Shown here: positions 35,528-46,600 of the stretch, one piece after another
How the letters are laid out: every line of letters starts with the position of its first letter
How positions within the stretch are numbered: the stretch's first letter is position 1
NCBI GenBank assembly: GCA_947179485.1
Contig: OX359248.1
Span: forward strand, 32,621,378 to 32,685,377
Direction of reading: 5' to 3'
Length of the DNA stretch: 64,000 nucleotides
Source: Allacma fusca
Taxonomy: Eukaryota; Arthropoda; Collembola; Symphypleona; Sminthuridae
Position numbers and translations under genes: made by a program
Notes under the pieces: generated by a model
What the model was told of the DNA's origin: nothing
The model's input: only the letters and a program-made list of their open reading frames with translations
Database searches by the model: none

Positions 35528-35853
35528 ATGGAATGCAACTTTCAGAAGAAGATGAAACTTCCTACGGTACTTATTTTTTTCTTGCTTGTGATTCAAGCAT
35601 CTCAGTCTTTATCAATGGCAGAAGATACAAATTCTGAGCCAGAACCATATCTGGAAGATTCCAATTCACGTCATATCTCGAATACCCTGCGACTGGAACG
35701 AAACCTGAAGACCCAAGTACGACCGATAGCAATAGCCCAGACAAAAAACTGATTGGTGACGATTGTGAGACCGATGGAGAATGTCAAGAGAATGTATGTA
35801 TACCTGTAGAGAGCCTAAGAGAGCCTATAGGCTCTTCATCCTCTTGTAAATGA
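35528..35853 (+). pseudogene. Small secreted Cys-containing protein, apparently frameshifted
   Basis: A 74-codon frame (35528-35752) begins with a short leader and then a strong signal peptide, MKLPTVLIFFLLVIQASQS, followed by an acidic Ser/Glu/Pro-rich stretch. In the adjacent frame a second coherent stretch runs to TGA at 35851-35853. It contains PEDPSTTDSNSPDKK and then a Cys-rich end with DDCETDGECQENVC. The two parts read as one small secreted protein joined by a frame change somewhere around 35660-35700. A one-base indel (real or a sequencing error) or an unrecognised short intron could explain it. A GTATGT donor-like site at 35793 could also truncate or extend the product. AATAAA follows at 35934. 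Family not recognised; an EB-domain-like or venom-like cysteine pattern is only a suggestion. Confidence 0.5.
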
Positions 35854-35933
35854 TAACACAAAATGTTCTGGAACTAGTGTATCCGTAACTGTGACCTGAT
35901 TAGGAATTGTCTCTGCCATTATATTTGTCAATC

Positions 35934-35939
35934 AATAAA
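35934..35939 (+). terminator. Poly(A) signal after the small secreted gene
   Basis: AATAAA 81 nt downstream of the TGA at 35851-35853. It supports a real transcription unit here. Confidence 0.5.
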
Positions 35940-37012
35940 ATTGCAGGTTATTTTGTTATAGAATACCTTCAGAATAAGTTCATATTTTAATTTACTCTGA
36001 TATCGTTTTTACTTGTTGATTTAATTGGGATACAATAATAATTCCAGTTCTTGCGCTAGTTTCAATATGTGAGGTAATAAATCAAGGGAAGATTCTCTGA
36101 CCATTGGTAATTTTAGATCCTGCCTTTCACAAATTATACATAAAATATTTCCTACTGAATAAGTATTCCCATAGTAAGTAATTACCTAAAATAAAAGTCT
36201 AATTTTGATATTCAATTAAAAATCCAACAGCACATAAAAATCTCCAGTCAAAGCTGCAAACACAGCTTGTTAAATGTTTTGTCAATAGAAAAACTTGCAT
36301 GAAAACATTGCAACAACAGAATGCGTATTCCTCCATACCGAGGAATTTCTCTACATTGCTTCCTATTTATGCTGACTGCTGACCATACCCAAAATTTAAA
36401 ACGCAATGACCTGATTGATGGCTTTCTGAACAGCCAACAAAATTTTTCACAAAGAAGCGCCAAAATTAATTTTTTAAAACATTTTGTACGGTTATAAAAA
36501 ATTGTAAGTTGTAAAATCCTTAAAATATATCTATCTGGCTCCATGTAACTGACCCCAAATGTTGATCTAGGCAAATAGCACACATTTTAGCAAATCTCGA
36601 AAACAACTTACTATAAAATCACGGAACTGGATGTTTATATCATAATATCGGCCCTAAAATGGTCAAATTTGCTGAAAAATTATTTTGTGCCGCCCTGTAC
36701 ATATTCTACTATCCGTAAGTTTTTTAATTCATGGAAATTCTCATGAAATTATTCACGGAAGAATCCGAGAGGACTGGGGTTTTTAATAGTTGCAAAAGAT
36801 ATTCGCCATAAAGGTGGAAACAATGAATTTCTTCTGCTGTCATGATCTTGTTAAAGATGTGAACTTTTTCGCTCCAACATTGCATATTATCTATCCACTT
36901 AAAACAAGTACTGAGAAATGATAATACATACACACTATACACTGCATGACGCAAGAGTAGGACAAATAATATTTCACCTTACAATGTGCATCCAATTTAG
37001 ATAAGTGTATAT
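35940..37012. other. Spacer before the giant retroelement
   Basis: No supported gene. A 111-codon minus-strand frame (36248-36583) has no recognised domain. TTGTGCCGCCCTGTACAT near 36684 resembles the terminus of some DNA transposons, but I found no partner end. Confidence 0.4.
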
Positions 37013-37026
37013 TGTTACGGATATAT

Positions 37027-37060
37027 TATAAATAGAGTAGAATAAGCATAATCTAAGTCA
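37027..37060 (+). promoter_or_regulatory. TATA box and initiator in the putative LTR
   Basis: TATAAATAG at 37027-37035 and TCAGCA with its A at 37060, 33 nt downstream, match the arthropod TATA/TCAGT-type core promoter. U3 would be only about 47 bp. This is the likely start of the genomic RNA. Confidence 0.65.
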
Positions 37061-37308
37061 GCAAATAGTTTGGAAGGTCGTAAGCAGAGGCTACGTGACG
37101 CCAAACGCTAACATAACATAATTATAAGGAAATGATTCAGATTATTTAATAAACAATAAACTAAGAATAGGATAAGATTAGATTTAGATTAAGACACGTA
37201 GATTAAGTACAAGTTCTAATCTCGACTTCAAGCAAGCAACATCAAGAGGAGCCGCACCTAGAGTCCATTCCCTCCGGGATGGATCTCCACAGGTAGCAGA
37301 CGGGGCGA

Positions 37309-37330
37309 CATGAAATCGGGAGATTTCATG
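37309..37330 (+). other. RNA hairpin with GNRA-type loop
   Basis: CATGAAATC, loop GGGA, GATTTCATG: a perfect 9-bp stem closed by a GNRA-class tetraloop, within the transcribed part of the putative LTR. Confidence 0.6.
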
Positions 37331-37630
37331 AAGAAGAGATTCAGACTTCCAATTCTATTTGTGTTAAATGTTAATTGTTCAGTGTAAATTGTATCAGTTT
37401 AGGAACAATAAATTGGCCAAAAGTTAACAAAACGAACTACACACAGAACTCAATAAGTTCCATTTATTCATGCGTTTCCAACAACATCGGATTCCAGGAA
37501 TTCAGGGGATGGAACACCCGAACCTAGGCTACGTTGTCTATTACCCACACAACATCAATACCCGGGTAATACCGTACATAACATGATGTTTCTGCCAGGC
37601 CTTCGGGTTTATTTGGTAAGGACCCGGAGG

Positions 37631-37655
37631 ATCCGTAGGTCGGGGACCTGCGGAT
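37631..37655 (+). other. 11-bp leader hairpin
   Basis: ATCCGTAGGTC, loop GGG, GACCTGCGGAT form an 11-bp stem with one G-U wobble, about 150 nt after the putative LTR. It lies upstream of a donor-like AAG|GTAATA at 37995. The location is where retroviral RNAs carry dimerisation or packaging structures; the function here is inference. Confidence 0.5.
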
Positions 37656-38259
37656 GACCCTGTGACATAAGACCGAACTTTGTAGCAAGTAAGGTCGTTA
37701 GTCAAACAAAATTCATGGGATGGAAGTATGGGGCTCGACAAGGAGAAAATGCTTCATTTCTCTCCAGGGCCACCCGAAACTTCTCGTGAAAGGCAGTCAT
37801 AACATGCAACAATGTTACCTCAAGGAAGAAAATTTGGCCATTATCATCACGCGCGGATTCAAATAACAGTTCAGAAGTCCTAGTGCGGCACTATAAAAAG
37901 AACTATTTTTACGGCCGGAAATATTATTTTAAGTGACCAGTGAAATTGGGACTCTTTCCAACCGGAAAATTAGGGGAAGAGGACGTCCAATAAGGTAATA
38001 CTATTTTCTTTAAGGTTCATGAATTTCATGTTTAGGAGCATATTAATTTTGTCATGTAGTTACGAAGCGTAGCTAATATTCAGGAGTAATTAACCAGAAG
38101 TTAGGTACAAATCATATGTTTAAATTAGAAAATTGCGCATATATGTATATGTATTTTGTGGTTTTCAGAGTACATAGTAGGTGTGTGTGCATAAAAATTT
38201 TCACCAAAATTAGCTTCTTCCAGTAACATAAGTCTTCTTCTATCTTTTTAAACGCCTTA

Positions 38260-40010
38260 AGTGCCGTTGTGAGCGGAGGCATAAACAGTGTTCGTATTGT
38301 AAAGAGAACTATTCCGGCTGAAGGGCCGACGTTAATTGAGCGCAGTATAATAGTAATCTTTCTCTTCGTAAGTTTAAGGTTAATTTCAAAAAGGCCGTTT
38401 TTTTTGAGCGTTGAAATTCTTTTAACTCTTCAAATTACTTTTCAAAGTTTTGGGAAACCCCAGGCTAGGGGATAGGAACCCACAACACAATTAAAATCTT
38501 ACATTAAATTAGGACATTTTTTTATTAACTACAAGACTCTCAAAATTCACTTTCCAAGCTTAGTTTAAAGCAAAAATATGATCTACCTTTCAAGTAAATA
38601 ACTCAAAAATAATTTTCACTCTCTTCTTTCTCTACATCTTTTCTCCTTCTAGTATAAGTACATTTGAAGGGCCGAGTTATGAGCACAAATGTCTTTAACA
38701 TCTATAATCTCCAAATTACGTAATTAAGAGCCCCATGGCTAGGTGGCAAAACCCAATCAAAACTCTTTCGCTGAAAATTACTTTCTTTACCTGATGTGTA
38801 GGTTTACACGGGTAACAATAGGATCTATCATAAACTTTTCACAAACATCTTTTCTTCTTCCATCTTTCCATTTCTACCAGAAATGCCGTTTTGTGCGCTG
38901 GGTAATTAGGAAATAATTTGTCATGATTTTGGCAAATATTAAGATTTCAAAATCAATCCGGAAGGCCGAATGTGAGCACGGAGCATATCAGATTTCAGTT
39001 AGTCATTTTGCAAATCAAAACCTATATAACTCAGTTAGAGAGCATAGGTAGATCAGACCATCTAGAGATTATAGTACGTAAGGTGAACAAAATTTTCTCG
39101 GAAGGGCCGAATGTGAGCACCGAGGTGATTAGGACAGTTTTAATTAAGGTTTGAACAAAATTTAGTCCAAAGGGCCGAGGTACATTGAGCGTGGACACAT
39201 TGGCATAGTACGTAAGCATACATATAAGAAAATTCTCATCTACGTAGTTTTTAGGGATTCAAGGGCCGAAATGTGAGCGGAATCATTGTTGTGTATAAGT
39301 TTAGTATACGTAGAATCCGAGAGGCTAGGAAGATTAGGAGGGACCTTATGGTTTAGTAGGGTTCGAGTCATTCCAAGCACGGAGGTGATCGGATGGAGTG
39401 CCGACAAAAGTACCGATAAGCCTGTGACCTACTAGAGGTAATCGGAGAGGCTATGATTGACGCACCGATATAGGTATATGTTTGTAATGTGCCCGAGCTA
39501 GCGGATAGGTAACAGCAATGACTATTACTAGTAAGGAGGTCCATGGTTTAGTGGATAGGATAACAGGGGACATTCCAAAGCACGGATGTTCACTTTAAAA
39601 TCTATGTATGCGGTTTCCAGCTATGGCCATACATAGGGACTTTCATATTTATTACTTCTTCCATAGATGACTCATGGTTTTGAGTGCATCATAAGTTAGC
39701 CATTCTCGAAGGATTTTGCTAGAGTAGAGAGAATTGGCATAAGAAACCACAGGCTCATGGTTTTTGAGAGTTGGTTATAGGGATAGGAATTCAGTAAATT
39801 CTGGTGCTTTCAGTTTTTGCTGTCTACAACAGATACAAGCCTTGCTGATGGTAGGATCGGTTCAAGGAAGTTCTTAGGTACGAATTAGGACGCGAAACAT
39901 ATCCTTTGGGAGAGAAGGGTAATTAGTAGCGAGGAATACAGTCCTTATTAATTCTGGGAATCATTACAGGAGTATTTAGGGAATTTAGGCAACACCGGCC
40001 CGAATGTGAG
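38260..40010 (+). repeat. Interspersed leader repeats, two families
   Basis: Family 1, consensus about AAGGGCCGAATGTGAGCAC, occurs at roughly 38261, 38321, 38391, 38667, 38883, 38961, 39101, 39171, 39261 and 39996. The spacers between GGCCG and GTGAGC vary. Family 2, consensus about CCATGGCTAGTGGATAGGAA, occurs at roughly 38460, 38733, 39310, 39495, 39541 and 39757. They are dispersed rather than strictly tandem and diverged. The leader has no ORF of note. Interspersed short repeats in a genomic-RNA leader could be protein-binding or packaging elements. Confidence 0.65.
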
Positions 40011-40079
40011 GAGTGTTGATTGACAAAAAGACTGATAATTTAAGGAGTTAGACGCAACTAGCCACTGCAAATAAGTTAT

Positions 40080-40350
40080 TGTAAGAAGGTTAAGTTTTAA
40101 GGTGAGTAAGTTTAACAGCTTTAAGTTTTAAGGAAGATAGGATTAAGGAGACTAAGTTTAGAGAAGGTTAAGTTTTAAGGGAATTAAGTTTATGACAGTT
40201 TAGATTTTAAGGAAGGTTAAGATTACGAAAGGATTAAGTTTTAAGGGAAATTAAGAGTAGAAAGTTTAGGTTTTAAGGAAATTCAGGTGGTAACACCAGG
40301 AGGTACTCATTGGAAACGTTAGGATTACAGAGATTAAGTTTTAAGACGAT
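40080..40350 (+). repeat. AAGTTTTAAGG leader array
   Basis: About eight copies of (GGTT)AAGTTTTAAGG or close variants in 270 bp, at irregular spacing of 20-50 nt, immediately upstream of the gag region. Strongly A/T/G-biased and C-poor on the plus strand. No ORF. Confidence 0.65.
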
Positions 40351-40661
40351 TCACAGCTAAGGTTAGGGACGTTCAGGGATTGAACATTTAGATTATAAGT
40401 ACAGAAAATTTCTTTTCCAAGTCATCATCACCTATTGGCACAATTAAGTTTAACAACTAGGGTTACATAAGTATAGGCATACAAGGCAAAATTTTAGGAA
40501 ACGGGTTAAGTTGACATTTGGCATAAGTTTTAAGAAGGTTTTCAGGATTAAATTTGACAGAAGAACTCTCACAACCGTCAAAACAAATTCATAAAACCAA
40601 ACTCTACGAAACGCCTTAGCATTTTTCAGCCCATCCAGAAAAAGTTAGGACGTTTACAGGT

Positions 40662-43600
40662 ATGGAACCCGAAAAGAACCAACATCCATCAAGAAGGGAA
40701 CCACAACCTGCACCTTCAATACCATCTCGAAGGACTACGCGATCGGCAGGACCAGTGCCACAGAATGAAACAGGCTTGGAGGAGATCCTCGCCCGCAGGA
40801 AAGAGGAGAGGAAAGCAGCAAAAGCCAAAGCTAATACAGCAACGGCAGGTGTAGACCTCTCTTCAACATCTTCAGCTTCGACATCTACAGTCATGGAAGA
40901 ATCCGGCAGTACAACCCTGGCATTATCTGCACAAAGTCCATCGGGCTCGCAGGCCACGGGGCACGGAGATAATCCTGACAATAATGATGAGAGCATGGAT
41001 GTGTTCTTGGACACGGTGTCAACACCTGTAACAGGTACGGCAACCAGTCCTAAACGAACACCAACAGTATCGACAGCACAAACACCAAAGTTCTCAAAAA
41101 CAAAGGTGGTGCAAGGACAGAATCTCCATAGACTAGCGATGCAACGAGAATTACGCGACCTCGAGGTAACCAACCTGGAGGGCCAACAGGTCCAACAAGA
41201 CCGGGAGGTTGAAACCACAGGCGAATTCATGCTGAATGCTAGAGGAGACATGGTTTTTGTCAGTCACGATGCTGACCCCACGATCAAGGAAATCCTGTCG
41301 CAATTCAATCAACCTGAGGAAAGACCAACTAGTAGCGCTGCCATGTCATCATTTGAAATTCTCACGGATCCCGGAAGCAACCATACAAGCGTAGGGGAAG
41401 GCGAGCAAGGATTCGCAACTCCAGAAAGTGAGATGGAAGATGTGACCAATGAATCACCCAACAATGTGGTTGTCAGCAACCTGACAAACCCAGTTGACAA
41501 CGGAGACATTCCTAAAGACACGAGCACACAATCCCAACAGGATGTACAAAGTCAAGGAATGTGCAGCAAAGCTACTGGACAAACAGAACCACAGGTTAAT
41601 CAGCAAAGCTCAACGGAATTGGATGATTTGGAGGATTCCAACAGACCAATAGCTATAGCAACAAGTACACCAGAGATTATCCAGCAAGGGAATCTCAGTA
41701 CACACTCATCATTTAGGGACAATTTAGCAATAACTCAATCGGACGAGTCAACCGAACAGAGCGAACAAGGTGACTCACCAACAGGAGTGCCACGTACCAA
41801 TAACAGTATAGGGAGTGATCGTGACCAGGTCACTACTCAATTAAATCAGCAGTTATCAAACTTAAGCATCAGCGACCACTGTAAGGCTTCACAGTCGAAT
41901 ACTACAGTTTTTCAACAACTAGACATACAACAACTTGTACGAGATAGGTTTCTATCAAGACCATCTCCAGGATTTTCCAATAGAGGAGATATAGGCTTTC
42001 AAAGGACACTCAGCCGGGTGTCTGAGTCTACAGAACAGGAAGGCCCAGTCGAGGATCAGTCACCACCGATCAGAGAAGGGCAAGATAACATCCAAAGAGT
42101 GGAAGAAAATTTCGTACAATTAGTGACAGGTACAGGTGTGATAGTACCAGCGGGCTCGTTTCAACAATTAGTGACCACCGCAGGCTTCCAACGGAACTCA
42201 GTGGAAAATTTTCTGGTAGTTCGAGGATTGGAAGGACAGCTGATAGAGGTGTATCACAGGTTAGCTCAAAATCTTTATACAGGTACAGTCCAGTGGACAC
42301 ATTTTTTCCTTAGATTAGCTGAAGTCACCCACAGACGGGACAATAACAGAGATCCGAATAGGGAAGAAAGGGAAGTGCTACGTACACGTGCCTTCGAGTA
42401 CGGTCGGAACGTCAGGGACAACATTTTCATCCCCACAGACGTCATCCGAAACCTTTTAGAACACCGGGTATTATCGTTGAGAAGTCATCAGGCACACCAG
42501 GATAGCCAGATTTTCTTCAACGATACACCTAGGTATACGACCGTGATACAATCCGGAAGACTTAGCGAAAATCTAGAATTTGGTCAACAACAACAAGAAA
42601 GGCGAGTCAGCGACGAGAGTAGGTCAGGTCCAGAACAAGAACCAAATAACAACGGGACCACCCAACAAAGCGTAATCGACTCCAGTGCTGACGACATTAT
42701 TAGCAGGTACCTTAGGTACGACCAAAGAAACCCACCAGTAACACGGAATCCGGTTACGGGTTTATTAGAACCAGCATCTAGATCTACGCTAAGGACCATC
42801 TCAGGCGAACCTACAATACAACCCGTTACGTCACGAAGGATTTCACCAGAAAGCTTGAACACCAGCTCAAGCTCAATCAACAAGGCTATAGCCCAAGCAA
42901 TAGCCTCAACGACACTTCAAGCAGGTTTAACAACCCCTCGAAATCGGAAGTCGAGTAACTCCGATCGTGACCATCTCAGACCAAGTAACCAGGTGACGGA
43001 TAGTAACCAGGTAGATTACTCATCACCTAGGTCACAACTTTTCCAGAAATCGGTGAGAGGACATTATAGGGTAAAGAGTGCTGAGGAGAACAGCAACTTA
43101 AATCCCAGGACCAGTCCACAAGGGATTACGACACGTGAGAGACCAAGCAACAGCCGTTGCGAGACAGCCATACAGAAGGGTAGCCCAAGAGCACCCACTA
43201 CATCACCCACAGTCCAGACAGGTAATCAGACGCCAGCAGGGAACTCTACGGCACAACCGAGAGGAACCCCGAGGTCCAGTAATTCCTGTCGCTCAACACC
43301 CGCAACCGGTGATAGGGGGCAATCAAGCCAACACAGCAACTCTCACGAAACAACACAGCAGATTAATCCAGTACACATCTCACCAGCCAGTCAGAATAGA
43401 CAGGTGTCAACGGAAAATACGCCGAGAAATCGACCAACTCAACCTAACCTGCAATTTAGACCTCAACCCACCCAAGACGATTTGGAGACACCAACTGAGG
43501 AGGTCGAGACCACCCAAATTGGTAGTACATCACAGGCTACCGTTAAGAGGGATTTAACAACAACAAAGTTGTACGTCAACACAGATTCCACCCAGGCAAA

Positions 43601-46600
43601 CGGTAACGAACAACTGGTACACCGAGTTTATCAGTCACCAGGAGGTCGAATCTACGTACATCCACCCGTGCACGCGTTGCGAGCACCGCCACTTGACGTT
43701 AGTGAAACAGCCTTAAGAACATTGGTGCAAGTAGGGAGACAACTACGGGAACAGAATCCGTCATTGACTATTGCAAATACCATCAGAAATTCTGACACAG
43801 GTACTTACTATCAGGCATTTAGACCCCAAGACAGGTTTACCGTCTATCAATCACCGAGAGGCTCGTTATACAACAGCCTACCGATAGGACGCACAGGTAT
43901 ACACCGCCACAGTTTACGAGGTCGAGACATCCTGCAACGAGCAACCAACAACGACAGGACCATCATAGAAGGTGGAGAGCTTGTAACAGCACCCCAACCA
44001 CCACCTTCAGAACAAACATCTAGAAGCAACGAGTCGTACGTCCAAGGCGACACCTTAAGGTCACGGACAGCAACACCTGCATCTACGACACGTGCAGCAA
44101 CGACTTTTGCAGTACCAGCTAGGCCAACCGGAAGGTTCATAACCAGATCGGTAAACCGACCAACGACACCGACAGCTCCAGCTGTCCCCATCAGACCAAA
44201 TTCAGCGGTAGCAGGACCATCTCGAGTAACAACAACTCCAACCACAAGTCAAGGTAAAGTCAATTGGCTTGACGACTTGCAATACGGAGTTAACATTTGG
44301 ACAGGACCAAGTGGCAGAGTATACACCAGCGAGAACGAAGCAACCGAAGACGAGTTAGTACCAAGCAGGATAACAGTAAGACAATACTCTAAGATCGCGC
44401 GACAACAAGACAGATTCAGAAACCAGGGGGTAGAAAACGAAGCAACTTGGACAGGTCAAGTGAGACGCCTGATCTACTATAACAGAAGGGACGGAATCAT
44501 ACAACGAAGGTTTAGACCAGCTAGAGACTCAAACTTTGAAGCGTTTGCAGCTACAAGAGCTGAACACGAAGAGATTGTTCTGAGTGAACACCCGATATTT
44601 ACCTTCTGGAACATAATCACCCGAAGATCTTTAGATCCAGGGCAGATCTCCAGCTACATCGCACCCAACTTCAGACTTTACCATCGACACATCAGTCTAC
44701 CGAACGGCGTTCGCAGACAAAGGGTACCACCAGGCTTCTTGGAAGAAATCGAGAACGAACACGACCACCAAGAGGCACTGAATAGATTAATTCACGACCC
44801 TAACGTGGAAATCTTGAGTGACACGTCCAGCGAGGAAGAAGAAGAGCAGGTAGTACAGAGAGACACTCCAAGACGTGAGAGTGGTCAGCATAACAGTGCA
44901 CAGTCTAGTGAGGAGACAGACCACATTTTTATTGGAGTTGACGAAGAGGACTTCATCATCCCAGAAGTACCAGGTCAATTCACGATAAGAATCTCTATAG
45001 ACGACGCCTACGACGCAGCGTTCAGAGCAATTGAAAGAGACGAAGAAATACAAGAGGAAGTCCGATTTGTGGATAATACCGGAGAAACTCACTTCTTCCC
45101 AAGAATCCGACTTCGAGACCTTAGTCCGGAAACTCAAGTTGTACTTACTCAAGTCAGAAGGAGACGTAAACCCTTACGAGCACGCCGTCAAATTGGAAAT
45201 AACCAACCCAGACCACCAGGCCCAGGACCAAGTGGATCAGGGAGAGGAAACCAACCGAGAGGAGCTAATAACAACAACTCCCACAACCAGCGACCATCAC
45301 AATCAAGGTCAAATCCAGGTCGAGGAGGCTCAAGAGGAGGTAGACACATTGGAGGAAGACAGAGAGCAAGGAGTGACCCCGGAAGTTCCGGAGGAAGTAG
45401 CTCATCATCCAGCTCCAGTAGCAGTAACTCAAGTAACCCTCATGACTTTGAAGCCTTCGACAACTGGAGGAATAGACAGATTGTGAACAGAAATAACATC
45501 TTCAACCAGGTCAACGTTAACATCATCAACCCATACGTACCAATCAACCCAAATCAGGGGATACGTATTGAGGAAGTTGCAGACCAAGAACAAGTACGAA
45601 TAATTCCAAGGAGACATCTGGACGACGACATGACCGCCCTCATGTTTCCCAAAGTAGAATTCAAACCGGGTGTAGATGACCCAGAGACAGCCTTCGCAAC
45701 AGCCGAACTTCAGACCAACAGGTTCGGAGGAGATACCATCATAACCAGGATGCAATACGTACAGATCATCTTTGACCCACCCGTCAGGGATTGGATCAGA
45801 AATTGGATTGCCGAACGAAGATTACATGAGGAACTACCCTACGACACCATTAACTGGGACGAATTCAGGGAGGAATTTTTAATAAGGTACAGTATCACCG
45901 ACCAAATGATACGTACACTAATGGAAAAGCGAAAGATGAATACGGATGAAGATCCATGCGCATACATAGATGCGAAATTAGCACTAATCAATAGAGTCGA
46001 CAGATTTATGCCCGAACTGGAGAAAATCAGACTCTTACGCGCAGGTTTAACATCCGAATACATAGTTTTCTGCCGAGGATGGACAGCAGGGACTGTAGCA
46101 GATTTCATAGAGGGAATCAAGCAGTATGATGAAGACCGAAAGACGGACGGCGCGGAATCTATTGAGACAAGATTTGCCAAAGTCCAAGAAATGTTGGAGA
46201 AATTAACCTCCGGAATGAAACCCGTTCCAGCAGAAACAACTGTAGTGAAAATAGCTGCAGTGAGAGAACAACAGGACTATCGGAGACCTGAGAATAGACC
46301 TAATGACCAACGAGGACGAAGCCCAGGTCAGGGAAACTTCAACAACTCACGGAATGTCAGCCCAGGTTACAGTAACAATAACAACTACCCGGACAGGGGA
46401 CGTAACAACCAAGGGTATGATGACCGAAGAAATTATGGGAACCGAGGTAGATCTCCAACACCTGAGAGATTCTACAATAATCAAGACAGGAGTAGGCCTC
46501 AGTACAGAAATGATGGCAACAGCTCCAACAACCAAGGTTACCCTCAGCGGAACCAAAACTTCGGATCTAGACAAAGTCCGAACCGACAATACTACAACAA

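Larger units (their letters stand above)
37013..37483 (+). repeat. Putative 5' LTR of the giant element
   Basis: Begins TGTTACGG and ends CCAACA, so it has TGTT...AACA ends. It contains a TATA box and initiator near its 5' end, a 9-bp GNRA-loop hairpin, and AATAAA at 37407-37412 about 70 nt before its end. This order (short U3, then R/U5) fits an LTR. The end could be 37486 (CAACAACA). There is no obvious TGG-type primer site directly after it, and no 3' copy in the window, so the call rests on layout only. Confidence 0.6.

Noticed and set aside
36248-36583. 111-codon minus-strand frame, possibly a decayed transposase
   Set aside because: No catalytic motif or terminal repeats found.
37487-37510. 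tRNA primer-binding site directly after the putative LTR
   Set aside because: No TGG-starting match to a tRNA 3' end could be recognised, so none is annotated.
40616-41251. 211-codon minus-strand frame opposite gag, and similar long antisense frames at 46347-47048
   Set aside because: They mirror biased codon use of the large sense ORF; no independent start, promoter or domain.
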